DNA of 64,000 nt from positions 45,505,314 through 45,569,313 of the forward strand of contig JBANSL010000003.1 in the NCBI GenBank assembly GCA_037127255.1, read 5' to 3'. The translations under genes and the position numbers were made by a program. Shown piece by piece: positions 12,776-24,170 of this stretch. Under the pieces are notes generated by a model that searched no databases, was not told the DNA's origin, and saw nothing but the letters and a program-made list of their open reading frames with translations. Each line of letters starts with the position of its first letter. The stretch's first letter is position 1. This stretch comes from Persicaria tinctoria (Eukaryota; Streptophyta; Magnoliopsida; Caryophyllales; Polygonaceae).

Positions 12776-14806
12776 CTATATACACTCTTAATTTAGAAGA
12801 GTTTAGGATAATGTGTCAATCTTAGAGGCATTTTAGGAGTCTTAACCAATCATTATTTTTTTTGCCATTTTTCTTTGATTTTCTTTAATTCTCCTTTTTT
12901 CTTCTTTTTCCTTTAATTTTATTTTTTCTTTAATTTTACTAACTATTGGGCTTAATTCAAAACATAAAATTAATAATAAGAAAATATAAAATTAATATTA
13001 CTAATCTATATCTATATCTATATCTATTCTCTATATAAACTCTTAATTTAGAAGAGTTTAGGATGATGTGTCAATCTTAGAGGCATTTTAGGAGTCTTGA
13101 CCAATCTTTTTTTTTTACCATTTTTCTTTGATTTTCTTTAATTCTCCTTTTTTCTTCTTTTTCCTTTAATTTTATTTTTTATTTAATTTTACTAACTATA
13201 TATATCTATATCTATATAATCTATATCTATATATCTATACAAACTTTTAATTTAGAAAAGTTTAGGATTATGTGTCAATATTAGAGGCATTTTAGGAGTT
13301 TTGACAAATCATTTTTTTGTTGCCATTTTTCTTTGATTTTCGTTAATTCTCCTTTTTTCTTCTTTTTCCTTTAATTTTATTTTTTCTTTAATTTTACTAA
13401 CTTCTATATCTATATAAACTCTTAATTTAGAAGAGTTTAGGATAATGTGTCAATATTAGAGGCATTTTAGGAGTCTTGACCAATCTTTTTTTTTGCCATT
13501 TTTCTTTGATTTTCTTTAATTCTCCTTTTTTCTTCTTTTTCCTTTAACTTTATTTTTTCTTTAATTTTACTAATCATCTATATCTATATAAACTCTTAAT
13601 TTAAAAGAGTTTAGGATGATGTGTTAATCTTAGAGGCATTTTAGGAGTCTTGACCAATCAATTTTTTTTTTGCCATTTTTCTTTGATTTTCTTTAATTCT
13701 CCTTTTTTCTTCTTTTTCCTTTAATTTTATTTTCTTTAATTTTACTAACTATCTATATCTATATATATATATAATCTGTATACACTCTTAATTTAAAAGA
13801 GTTTAGGATAATTAATGTGTCAATCTTAGAGGAATTTTAGGAGTCTTGACCAATTATTATTTTATTTTTTTTGCCATTTTTCTTTGATTTTCTTTAATTC
13901 TTCTATTTTCTTCTTTTTCCTTTAATTTTATTTTTTTCTTTAATTTTACTAACTGTTGGGCTTAATCAAAACATAAAATTAATAATAAGAAAATATAAAA
14001 TTAATATTACTAATCTATATATATATATATATTCTCTATATCAACTCTTAATTTAGAAGAGTTTAGGATGATGTGTCAATTTTAGAGGCATTTTAGGAGT
14101 CTTGACCAATTTTTTTTTTTTTTTTTTTGCCATTTTTCTTTGACTTTCTTTAATTCTCCTTTTTTTCTTCTTTTTCCTTTAATTTTATTATTTCTTTAAT
14201 TTTTCTAACTATCTATATCTATATCTATATAATCTATATCTATATGAACTCTTAATTTAGAAGAGTTTAGGATAATGTGTTAATCTTAGAGGCATTTTAG
14301 GTGTCTTGACCAATCTTTTTTTTTTTTGCCATTTTTCTTTGATTTTCTTTAATTCTCCTTTTTTTCTCCTTTTTCCTTTAATTTTATTTTTTCTTTAATT
14401 TTACTAACTATTGGGCTTAATTCAAAACATAAATTTAATAATAAGATAATATAAAATTAATATTAGTAATCTATATCTATATCTATTACTTTAATTGTTT
14501 TCTCAACCAATCTATATCTATCTCTATATAAAGTCTTAATTTAGAAGAGTTTAGGATGATGTGTCAATCTTAGAGACATTTTAGGAGTCTTAACCATTCA
14601 ATTTTTTTTTTGTCATTTTTCTTTGATTTTCTTTAATTCTCCTTTTTTTTTTTTCCTTTAAAATTAATATTAGTAATCTATATCTATATCTATATATATT
14701 ACTTTAATTGTTTACTCAACCAATGGGTTTAATTTAAAATATTTAATTATCTGAATTTTTACTATTATTTTATACTATTAATTTAACATATTTCGAAGAT
14801 TTCATT

Positions 14807-14843
14807 TATAAAAAATCGCTCCATGGCGCGAGGATTATACTAG
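14807..14843 (+). other. Helitron 3' terminus (hairpin plus CTAG)
   Basis: tcgctccatggcgcga can pair TCGC with GCGA. It is followed by ggattatactag and then the target T at 14844. The distance from hairpin to CTAG is typical of plant Helitrons. This is the only such terminus in the array; the roughly 70 upstream units show only 5'-end-like starts. Confidence 0.75.
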
Positions 14844-14963
14844 TTTGATTTCAATTATAAATTCTGAAAACAAAGAGTGAAGATAAAACATCTAAAATTA
14901 GTTGACAAAAATACAAAATATTACCAAACAATGGCTAAAATAAAAAAATTTCAGGTAAACAAC
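14844..14963 (+). pseudogene. LINE fragment, start of the reverse-transcriptase region (piece 2 of 3)
   Basis: The frame encodes KQRVKIKHLK and then DKNTKYY, matching the conserved run that precedes the RT domain in plant L1-type ORF2 (normally K-x-R-x-x-W-L-x-x-G-D-x-N-T-x-x-F). It has at least one internal stop. The frame enters from 407 across the Helitron and leaves into 45423 across element A. The last five bases, ACAAC, are the target duplication of element A. Confidence 0.75.
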
Positions 14964-15339
14964 TGTAACGGCCCGGGATTATGATTCCCGAGTTACGTTT
15001 CGAGGGATAAAACCCCTCGTTAGGATCTTGCGCTCCGAGTACAGGTTGAAGGTTTGAAATCGAAGACGTGCAGTTTAAAGTGGGATTTCGCACCCAAATC
15101 CGGAAGGTCCGTTGGAGACCCCGGGGTAAACCCTTGTACCTGTCCTAAGTCTACAACGCGGAAAATCCTTTATCATGCAAAGGGCATAAGTTCTGAAAAC
15201 GATACAACGGGCGCCACGGCAGAGCCGGGTCAAAACAGAGTACAAGTAGGGAGAAATCTCAAAAGCATGAATCTGGTGAAGTCAGGTTTCAAACACTCAC
15301 TCTCCGCCATATGAATGGACCCCGTCACCATAGCACAAA
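14964..15339 (-). repeat. Element A left LTR, outer part (first 376 bp)
   Basis: Nearly identical to 42321-42696 of the right LTR. It stops at ...tagcACAAA, where element B is inserted; the right LTR continues through the same point uninterrupted (ACAAAGTCAAGC at 42692). Confidence 0.9.
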
Positions 15340-18278
15340 TGTAACGGCCCAGAATTATGATTTCCGGGTTACGTTTCAAGGGATAAAACCCCTTGTTCGG
15401 ATCTTGCAATCCAGGTACGGGTCGAGGTTTTAAACTCATTTTAGGATTAGTGGAAAGAGGGATTTCAAACCCTAAAAACCTCGAAGGGCCGTTGGGTACC
15501 CTTGACCTGTCCTAAGACTATGTCGCGGAATCCATTTCAAACGAAAGTAAGGCGAAAACAGAGTAAAGATACAAGTGTCACGGAAGAACCGGTCAAAACT
15601 AAAGCATGAGTGTTTAATTACCATTTGCCGAGTTAGAATATTAGTCAGGTCCTTTGATTCGCCCAAGGGTTTCCCGTCACATAAGCATGGAGCAAACAAG
15701 ATCTGCAGAAATACCTTTAAAAGAAGAACGGGGAAAGGAGTCAGATCGAGCCACTCATGCGGGACCGGCAGTCCTCGCTGAGGCCACATAGTATGTGCTA
15801 TACCTAATAAAGATGCTCTAATGCAATACGAAAGTCAAACACACTAGCATGCTCCTAATTCATAAAATGTGCAAAAATACTGTAAAGGGCCCAAGACAAT
15901 GCCAACGGCATATCCCTCTCCTACTCCGCCCCCTTTTTCATGAGCGGACCTGGCCAGCACGGTACCCATTTCATCGTGGTGGTGCACGGACCACGGAATC
16001 ATCATATCATATCATCTCATCACTTGCCCGATGGTGCTGGGCTATAGTAATAATGACTCGATTGACTCAGGGTACCCGATGAGGCTGGGCTACCCTATGA
16101 CCCTAGAAAAGACTCTAGGACTATCACAGATAACGGCCGTTCTGTTTCAATCACATAAAGTAAACGGATGCTCAATCAATTAGTGCAACCTAAACATGAT
16201 ACTACATGGCATGCTTTGATGCATATGCAACACCTAACATAAAATGCAACAACAGGCATGAATGTCCAACCTGAGTAAGCCCCCTAGGGAACTTACCTGA
16301 AAGTGCAGAACAGCAAAATAACGCAAGCAAGGGCCCAAGTGCAAGTCCAACGCAATCCAACCGCAATACAAACCTATCATCAATCCATTTCCATAAGTCA
16401 CCGGACCAACATTCATACACACGAAACTCAAGTTCTCAACATCCTCAAAACAAATCGATGGTAAAACCATTTTCAAACTCCCTTCTCAAAACCAACATTA
16501 TTAAACCAAGTCAAACATTAAACACTTAAACCTTAAACCAATCTCTCCAAATCATTTTGTAGAAATAATTCCGGCATTTTGATTTTCAACAATAAATCAT
16601 TTAGGAGATAATTCCGGGAAAATTGAAAACCCTTTTAACTAGTTTATCAACCTAACAACACATCATCAATATGTTATCCCAAAATCCTCAAAAATACATA
16701 TTCCACAAAATGTCACTTTTAAAATAATTTTATAATCCATAGCATTTTCCGGAAAATATAACTCTCAAGACAAAATAATATAATAATACTAACAACAATT
16801 AACCATTAAAACTAATCGCATAATATAAGTGCTTCACGTAACCTAGATATGCATAACTAATTAAAACTAACAGTTAATAACAACAACACATAAAAACAGG
16901 CCCAATCCCATAATGACCCAGATCCGGCCCAAGAGGATGTCCAAAGGAATAAATGATTCAGATCCCCATCTTCTTCCTAACGACAGACGGATCTGTTGAA
17001 TCGGAAGGAAAGCCGGAGGAAGGAAAGAGAAGAGCTCGGTCTCCGGTGGTCCGTTCGACTCGAAACTTTACCCAGGTGATCGGAATAAGATTCCGACCAC
17101 AACCCGACCTCAAAGGAGAAAGAGAGACAAGAAATAGGAAGGGAAGAGCGAGCTTACAGTGAGGGCTGATTTCCGCCGGAGAGCGCATGATTAGTCCGAT
17201 GCGGCTGCGCTGGCTTCAATCGACGGGGAGGGAAGGCTGGAAACGGACCTAGGATGAAGGAAGGAGTAAGTAAAGGTGCATTTTGAGTTTCGAATCGGGA
17301 AAAACAAGACGGAAGCCAGACCGACCATTGTGCTCGGAACAGGGGGAAAAGAGGCTCGCGCGGCTCCGAGGGCTCCGGGAGGGCTTCGACGACGAGGGGG
17401 AAAGCTTCGGGAGCGCTCCTGGGGCTGCTGGTTGCTGCTGCTTCGAAGGGAAAGGACGACAGAGGTGGGACAGGGGAGTTCTGGCTGCTGTTAACAACGA
17501 CAAGGCGAAGAGAACAGGCGCGTTCTGGGCTCCTTTGGTGGCTGGCGGTGGCGCTCCGGGGACGCCGCTCACTGAAGGAGGAGGCTGGAAACGAGTGGCG
17601 GAGACCTGGATTGGCTCGGCCTTGGCCTGAAGAAACAGGGCTGCTATGCGGTTCTTGCTCGCGGAAATCCGGGAAGGGGCGGCGTCGAAAGCGAAAAGAG
17701 AAAGGGAGCAGGGAGGCTGTGGGTTTTGACAGTACAGAGAAGGGGAAAGAGGGAGAGATGTGTGGTTTGGTGGGTGAAAGTGAGGGCAAGGGAGCACATG
17801 TATGATGTATACAAAGGAGGAGGTTGAGAGTGAGGACCACACAGCTGTATTTGTAAATCGGAATTGCAGGAGAGAAGCTGGGATCTCCTCCACAGTCTGA
17901 TGCTCACCGAGAGACAGAATTAAAGAAAATAAGAAACCCACAAATTAGAGAATGGTTCCCCACTAAATAATTCAAAATAGCGGAAATAGACTCGAAACCT
18001 GTTCGCTCGACAAATCCCGACTAAATCAATTTAAATCAAATTCTCGAACCGAACAAATAATGGAACTAAGTCATACTATCAAAGTTCAGCACGCGGAAGC
18101 GAAAATAAATCCGACTAAAAGTCCATTTAAAAGAAATATATGCCGGAATCTTTTTTTTTTTTAAAAGATTTGAATAGAATAATCGCTCGAGGACGGTTAT
18201 TTCAGAAAGTTTCTAATCGAATTAAATAAAATTAGTCATAATAATAATATAATGATTTTTAAATTTACGGTCTTTACA
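15340..18278 (-). repeat. Element B 3' LTR, 2.94 kb
   Basis: Runs from TGTAACGG to ggtctttaca on the plus strand. It contains a GC-rich domain at about 16960-17840 inside otherwise AT-rich sequence. A 10-bp inverted pair, TCGAGGTTTT (15422-15431) and AAAACCTCGA (15475-15484), lies 82 bp in from the end; it is exactly where the duplicated terminus at 21185-21411 folds back. Long frames across the GC-rich part look compositional and are not called. Confidence 0.85.
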
Positions 18279-21168
18279 TTCATCCACCTCTAAAAACAAG
18301 TCTCGTCCCCGAGACTAAAATCATTCTAAAACATGGGGATGAAGTTTGAAATTGGTGAGTCCAAGGATCATGCCATTGATCCCGTAAGCATCTCATAGGT
18401 GCACCTATAAGGCCCTTACAGTACCTTCGTCATGATCATGATATCCCCAATGGGTCGTAATAAGTATGTGATATGGGCCCTTATCACATTCTTATCACAA
18501 TTTCTCGGTTATATCATAACTCGAAAGCATCATAACGAAAATCCCATTATGAAAGTCCAATAAGGTGTTGAAATAAAAGGTTGAACTTGAAATCCCTGAA
18601 ATTCTCGATAGTGTTTATCCCTTTAAAATCCAAGCTAGCCCTTTTCAAAACCGTTCACAATCTTCAAATCCAACTTCCAGGCAAGCAATTTCAGATCACG
18701 TGAGGTGGAATCATCCACCTCTAAGGGCTAATCCCATATTCTCTTCCTAGTTTCCAGAATCATTCCATCATCATTCTCACTCAACATGAACAAAAGTGAA
18801 TCAACTCATCAACTCATAGTATCACCCGCCACCTCTCATATGGCAGATCTCAACATTAATCATGATAATCGCAACCAATCGACATCTCAACCGCTTAACA
18901 TGTTTATCCATAACATAAATCATATCATCTCTTCAGAACATGCCAAAAGCAATAACAAAATCTCAACATCATACCATGAGTCACAAAGCATAACTACATC
19001 ATACTGAAGGCACCACAAGTGCATAATCGAATTATCATAACCTATCATGCAAGCACACATGTCAAGAGATCAATGGGCCAGATGTCACGGGGTTAGTAGG
19101 TCAGTACACTTCGAATTTCACGATCGCATGGCATCGCAATACAAGTAGATCCAGTCATAGCAGATTTACCATGCCAACATATCAACACAACAAGGTCATG
19201 CTATTATGAGTTAGAAAAAGAAATGTCTAACGATAAGTCAACCATCAAAAGACAGGCATATTCACCAAACATCATCTTAACTCATCACAATGTCATGTAA
19301 CGATCATTTAGAAGTCTGGTATCATTATCTCATATATACACATCATATTCATCATTTAATATATCCATAGTCATGCTTAACGATAATATATCATAATATC
19401 ATGCTTATCACCACATAACATAACATCATGCTCTCACATAATAACACAACATTATCTCATACATCATATCACAACACATCCTAACATTCTCCTAAAACAA
19501 CATAGTAGAACATCAATATATCATGATAACATTTGTGACTACCAGCTAGATTTCAATATTGCACAACAACATGTAATATTATGTAAGCAAGAAAATCCTC
19601 ACGTCATCACCACTCAAAATGAAACGCAATCCCCACTCGCCCGATTTCAAATTCCCAAATCAAAACCAGCCTCATTTAATTTCAGCAACATCAGCTCAAA
19701 TAATATCCCCTAAAGGAAGTCACAATCCATCTCGATACTCCAATCTCGCTCCCCATTCCACCAAGCACTCTCACTAGCCATCCACCTCTAAGAATCCAAC
19801 TCCTATCTCTAACATCACACCCGAGTACCCTCTCATATTATATCTTCACTTCTCTTAAGGCCATTTCTTACACCTCTCACACTGCTCAAGGTTTCACAAG
19901 CATCCTGCCCGGTCTGCTAACCACACATCTTCTCTAGAAATTCCTCGATCATCGCCTAGCCGACCTGTTCATAACCCTACCCTCACCCAAGATTCACCCC
20001 TAATCTCATCGGAACCACCCAAGCATTGCCTCTTATAAGTCTCAAACTCACTCGGTCTTACCTAAGCCACCATCGTTTTCCTGCAACTCGACCTTATAGC
20101 ACCATCGATCATCCTAACGACTCAAATCCCTTCACCACTTTCTTACCACTCCACAAAAGTATTTCACCCACAAGTTCAAAAGAAGGAATCATGGACATTG
20201 TTACACATAAGGACTACATCATCTTGACTAGCATCCATAACATCATGAGTTCATTATCAAGCATTGCAACTATGTCAAAAGTCTCAATTTACCGGCATGC
20301 TTAATAATTATTGCAAAACATCATATATGAGCATAGTCTAGCAAATTTCATCATAACCTTATCAGATAACAGTTCAGGTTCTCCGCAATTGCAATTCACA
20401 TTTTATAGGCAAAAAATTTAGATCATGCTTAGCAACTCATATTATCATCGTATCAAGACAGTATGTCACATTAGAATCGTAAGGCATCAAATCATATCAT
20501 CATAGACAACGGATAGTCAAGCAACATTCATGTGTTATGCGTATGCGAAATCATGATATGGCGTGGTGTGTGATCATGCGGGGTGCCAAGTTATACATCT
20601 ATGCAAGCACGAGAGGATATCATAGAGTAAGAGGGAACACTACTGAGCAACAACATGTAAGCACGCTAGGATTAACCATTACAGAAAGCAAGTCAATTAT
20701 CGAATTCAACATCAATTAATCCTGCATGAGTAAGACATGTTATGGTAATAGAAAGAGAGAAGAACCACACTATCAGGAACCTAGCTCGAGAGAGGATCAA
20801 CAACAATGCAGACAAGGTATAATTCACATGAGTAACAGCCAAGGATCCTACCTAACTCGCCACTCCAGCCACCTTGGTGCAATCTCCTTGGAGTCTTCCG
20901 GACCCTCTGTAAAGAACAAGCTAGTATTTTGCCTATCCATTCCCGACTACATCCAATAGGGATGGTATTACCGCCTTTTTACCCTTTCGTTCCCCATTTG
21001 TACGGTTTTCCTCTTTTATTACAAGTCGAGTTCATTACTTAGTCCAATTTCGGTTAGGCATCTTAAGTTCATTTTGCCCTTTTAAAACACTTTCAAATCC
21101 TTTGAAATTCATGGGCAGTTTTCCAAAACATTCACTCGACCCTTGTGTACCCGAATTGCACAACCTGA
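18279..21168. other. Element B internal region, non-coding
   Basis: About 2.9 kb rich in cat/atc trinucleotides with only short frames. The minus-strand PPT (agaggtggatgaa) abuts the LTR at 18279, and ctcggggacgaga follows in from it. The first 270 bp match element A from 24171 (shared phrases such as gatcatgccattgatcccgtaag). No gag, protease, RT or integrase motif is visible. Confidence 0.75.
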
Positions 21169-21180
21169 GCTCTGATACCA
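21169..21180 (-). other. Element B primer-binding site (initiator tRNA-Met)
   Basis: The minus strand reads TGGTATCAGAGC, the usual complement of the 3' end of plant initiator methionine tRNA. It lies four bases from the LTR terminus at 21185 and fixes the element's orientation. Confidence 0.9.
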
Positions 21181-21184
21181 TCTT

Positions 21185-21411
21185 TGTAACGGCCCAGAAT
21201 TATGATTTCCGGGTTACGTTTCAAGGGATAAAACCCCTTGTTCGGATCTTGCAATCCAGGTACGGGTCGAGGTTTTTAGGGTTTGAAATCCCTCTTTCCA
21301 CTAATCCTAAAATGAGTTTAAAACCTCGACCCGTACCTGGATTGCAAGATCCGAACAAGGGGTTTTATCCCTTGAAACGTAACCCGGAAATCATAATTCT
21401 GGGCCGTTACA
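21185..21411. repeat. Snap-back inverted repeat replacing the 5' LTR of element B
   Basis: Arms 21185-21276 and 21320-21411 are 92-bp inverted copies of the LTR terminus that appear perfect by eye. The 43-bp spacer (21277-21319) is the reverse complement of 15432-15474. The structure equals LTR positions 1-92 joined to the reverse complement of positions 1-145, sharing the 10-bp TCGAGGTTTT at the junction. The right arm ends exactly at the target duplication. Confidence 0.92.
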
Positions 21412-24170
21412 ACAAAATCAAGTAGTGTATCGGGTACCTGAAACTATACCACTAAGTCAGGCCAAGAGTCCGCCCACGGGTCCTCTGACCGCGCTGAGGA
21501 CATATAATACGCCTATACCTAGAATAAAGGATGCCTTCATGCATTACTGAAATATTAACCACACTATCATGTTCCTAATTCATATGTGCAGAATATTAAG
21601 TAAGGCCTTAACAAAGAATACCAAGTGGTATATCCCTCTTCTACCACCACCCCTCTTCCAAATAGGGTGGAGACTGGCCAGTTCGATACTGTAGCATATC
21701 AAATCTCATCATCATATCGCATCTCATGCTCATCTCGTATCTCATGCTCATCTCGTATCTCGTGATATATATATATAACTCAAGGAGGGCAACACCCGAT
21801 GAAACTGGGATGCCCTATGACCTTAGAAAGGACTCTAGGACTCACAGATAACGGCCGTTCTGTATTAAAACGCATACAGAATAAGAATGCTCATTCGTAA
21901 GTGCAATTCCTAAGCATGATACTACATGGCATGCTCTTATGCATATGAAACACCTACATACTATATGACACATCAGGCAGGAGGTACTGGTTACTGAGTA
22001 AGCCCCGGAGGTACTTACCTGGCTAGCAGACCGGCAACGGAACAATCCATCACACAGTATTCAGAATCACAGAGTATCACCTAGTACATAATGGAATATA
22101 CATAAGTCTACATTCAACTATTAAGCACTCAAGCACACCTCAATCAATAGAACAAGTAACATATTATGAAAGTCATTTCATCGCATCATCCACTCCTCAA
22201 GACCACATCGTTCTCCATAAATCATTCAACCAATTATGCATGTTCATATATGTCATTTCCGCATATACCTCAACGGTTCATCAAAATCATAAGACATAAT
22301 TTGTGTGATTTAAAATCCTACTAGATCGCCATAATTATCCAATATTTAATCTCATATAATAATTCACCACAAGTCATGCTATTAGTCGTACATATCATAC
22401 TATTAGTCAAACGAGCATATTATCATGCTAGTTAATCATCGAATAACTCTTATTCCCAAGTTAGTTTCAAAACCATTTCAAATTCCAGTTAAATAGTTAA
22501 GTATTCCGACCCTTGAAAATACTCGCCAAATTCCCTTTTAAATTTATTTATCAGATTACTTTCCAACCTTGAAATTCTTTTCAAAATTCATTATAAATCT
22601 TTAAGTCCCCGCATAATAGTATAGACATTTTAAACACCATTTATTAGCACACTTTTATAAAATATTCCCGAATCCCTTAAAGTCCAAATCATTTTTATTT
22701 AATAAACCAACCCTTAATAAATCTCTAAAATTAATACTTTATCTCTTAAATCCTCAAATACTATTATAATATATTTTAATTATCGCTAATTAGTTAAATA
22801 ATAAACGGATAACCCGAACCGTACCGAACCGAACCCGTATAAATAATCCCACCCGGTTCAATCAACAATTTCAATAAAATAAACTTAAGGGATGTGGGGC
22901 CCACGGGAGTCATCCCCTTCCTTCTTCCCCGGATTCAAAAGGAGAACATCTCGCCATAGCCTTGCTCCCGCTCCCGCCGGCAAGGATCGACGTCGAGCGC
23001 TTCTCGCCTGCTCGTCTGTTCGTCTGCTCGCCAGGACTCGCCCAGCAGCGCCCTCAGCTCAGCCTCCGATCGCGTCTGCGTCCTCACCGCTCTGCCTCGC
23101 CAGTTGCTGCTCGCTCACGTCCGCTCAGCCTCCTCGCTTGCTGGAGATCTCGCCGGAGGTTCCGAGCTCACCCGGCGCCCCGCACTCAGCTCACGCTCAC
23201 TCGACACTCGCCCACAGCCCAACCCAAGACATAATCGACTCGAAACAGAGGAGGGAAAGGCGGAAGCTTACCGAGGGAGTTCGCGTCTTCGGGGCATCGT
23301 CGGAGCTTATCAGAGGCTCGATTCACATCGTCGGATATGGAGGAATCTCGGGGTCATCCTAGGAAGGGTAAAGCAAGGTTAAAGAAGTGTGATACCATGG
23401 GATTTTGAACCGAATGAGAGATCGAACTCATCGAACTCGGAGGAGAAAACAGGGGAACGGAGAGGACGTCGGGGCTGCGCTCTCAGCCTTCGGGCTCTTC
23501 AGGGCGGCGTTGCTGCTCAGGGTGTCGAGGAGACATAGGACCTTCTGCTGGTGGCTCCAAGGGATGTCGAAGGTCGTGGTTGTGTTCTCGGGGAGGTACA
23601 GAATGAGGGTGACGAAGTAGATGGAGCCGTCGATGGTGGAAGGTGATGAAGATGGTGGCCACGATGATAGTGATGAAGGAGGAAGGTGGCGATGTGGTGA
23701 TGCGTGAAGGAGATGACGGTGATGGTGAATGAAAATGATGGGAAATGAGTGATCTGTAGGAGGTAGGGTGAGGTGAGGGAGTTGGTGATGACGATGAATG
23801 AAGCATGACAGGGTAAGGGGGTGAATTGAAGGGTATGGTGAGTGATGGGAGTGGGTGAGCATTGTGTGAAATTGGTTAAACCAATACCCGGAAATAAATC
23901 CCGAATACGCGGATTTTGAATTACGAAATTAGTTTCCGAAAGTTAGTTTCCCCGACTCTCGCTTTCTCGATCAATTAGATTTTTAAAATCGACAAGGATA
24001 TTGCCATCCGATAATTATTTTGAATTTTTGAGGTAAAAGGATGGCAATTATTCGTCAAATTTTATATTCCGGTCGGAATTCGCTAAACGAGTTTTAAAAC
24101 CGATTAAATTTCATTTTTAATTCTCTTTTTCTGAAAAAAAAATTAGGATTTTAAAATCCGAGCCTTTACA
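21412..24170 (-). repeat. Element A left LTR, inner part
   Basis: After the ACAAA duplication the sequence resumes the LTR of A and matches 42697-45417 nearly base for base, differing by small indels (for example an extra copy of atctcatgctcatctcgt near 21720-21765 and a 12-bp indel near 23140). It contains a GC-rich island at about 22890-23620. Ends agcctttaca next to the PPT. Confidence 0.9.

Larger units (their letters stand above)
408..14660 (+). repeat. Tandem array, about 70 copies of a roughly 200-bp AT-rich unit
   Basis: Each unit begins with tctatatctatataaac, followed by cttaatttagaagagtttag, a segment ending gtcttgaccaatc, a variable poly-T tract, gccatttttctttgatt and a pyrimidine-rich tail ending tttactaacta. 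I counted about 71 occurrences of the gagtttagg core by eye. Some units carry an extra segment of about 90 bp beginning gggcttaattcaaaacat (near 1327, 2358, 3828, 4817, 6003, 7012, 7622, 8249, 9243, 9845, 10472, 11479, 12080, 12945, 13955 and 14411). Units differ mainly in poly-T length and in TA-rich starts. No coding potential. Confidence 0.92.
408..14843 (+). mobile_element. Helitron-like element made of a 14.4-kb tandem array
   Basis: The left end starts TCTATATAAACTC after A407. The right end is a degenerate GC hairpin followed by GGATTATACTAG, then T14844. TC at the 5' end, CTAG at the 3' end and insertion between A and T without duplication are the Helitron signature. An independent Helitron at 58873-60877 has matching ends (TCTATATCTATATATAAC and ATTGTACTAG). 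Removing 408-14843 leaves the interrupted LINE in one reading frame, which supports both boundaries. The interior is almost entirely tandem repeats. There is no Rep/helicase coding sequence, so it would depend on a partner in trans. Confidence 0.8.
15340..21411 (-). mobile_element. Element B: aberrant LTR retrotransposon of the same family, nested in the LTR of A
   Basis: Begins TGTAACGGCCCAG and ends ctgggccgttaca, with the 5-bp duplication ACAAA at 15335-15339 and 21412-21416. On the minus strand it has a full 3' LTR (15340-18278), a PPT, an internal region of about 2.9 kb without gag or pol, and a PBS at 21169-21180. The 5' LTR is missing: only its first 92 bp are present, followed by an inverted copy of the same terminus. 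The element therefore has inverted, not direct, termini yet was integrated with a normal duplication. LTR sequence is clearly related to, but diverged from, element A. Confidence 0.85.

Noticed and set aside
12555..12785. Minus-strand frame of 76 codons with a poly-YI run
   Set aside because: It is the TA microsatellite read as codons, inside a non-coding tandem array.
408..14660. Reading the array as a centromeric satellite or CRISPR-like array
   Set aside because: Units carry Helitron 5'-like starts, the array ends in a Helitron 3' terminus, and there are no repeat-spacer units; the flanks are a LINE.
17154..17941. Two overlapping minus-strand frames of about 230 codons in the LTR of element B
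   Set aside because: Overlapping frames in a GC-rich, Ser/Pro-coding stretch with no domain; GC-rich sequence lacks stops on both strands.
21185..21411. A foldback DNA transposon inserted next to element B
   Set aside because: Its sequence is the LTR terminus itself, it starts four bases from the PBS as an LTR should, and the ACAAA duplication brackets B as a whole rather than the hairpin alone.
22892..23362. Plus-strand frame of 156 codons, with a near copy at 44150-44608
   Set aside because: The two copies lie in the two LTRs of one element, so similarity reflects recent duplication. No recognisable domain.
23428..23862. Minus-strand His/Ser/Pro-rich frame, with a near copy at 44674-45108
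   Set aside because: Low-complexity translation of gatggtgatga-type repeats in the LTR.
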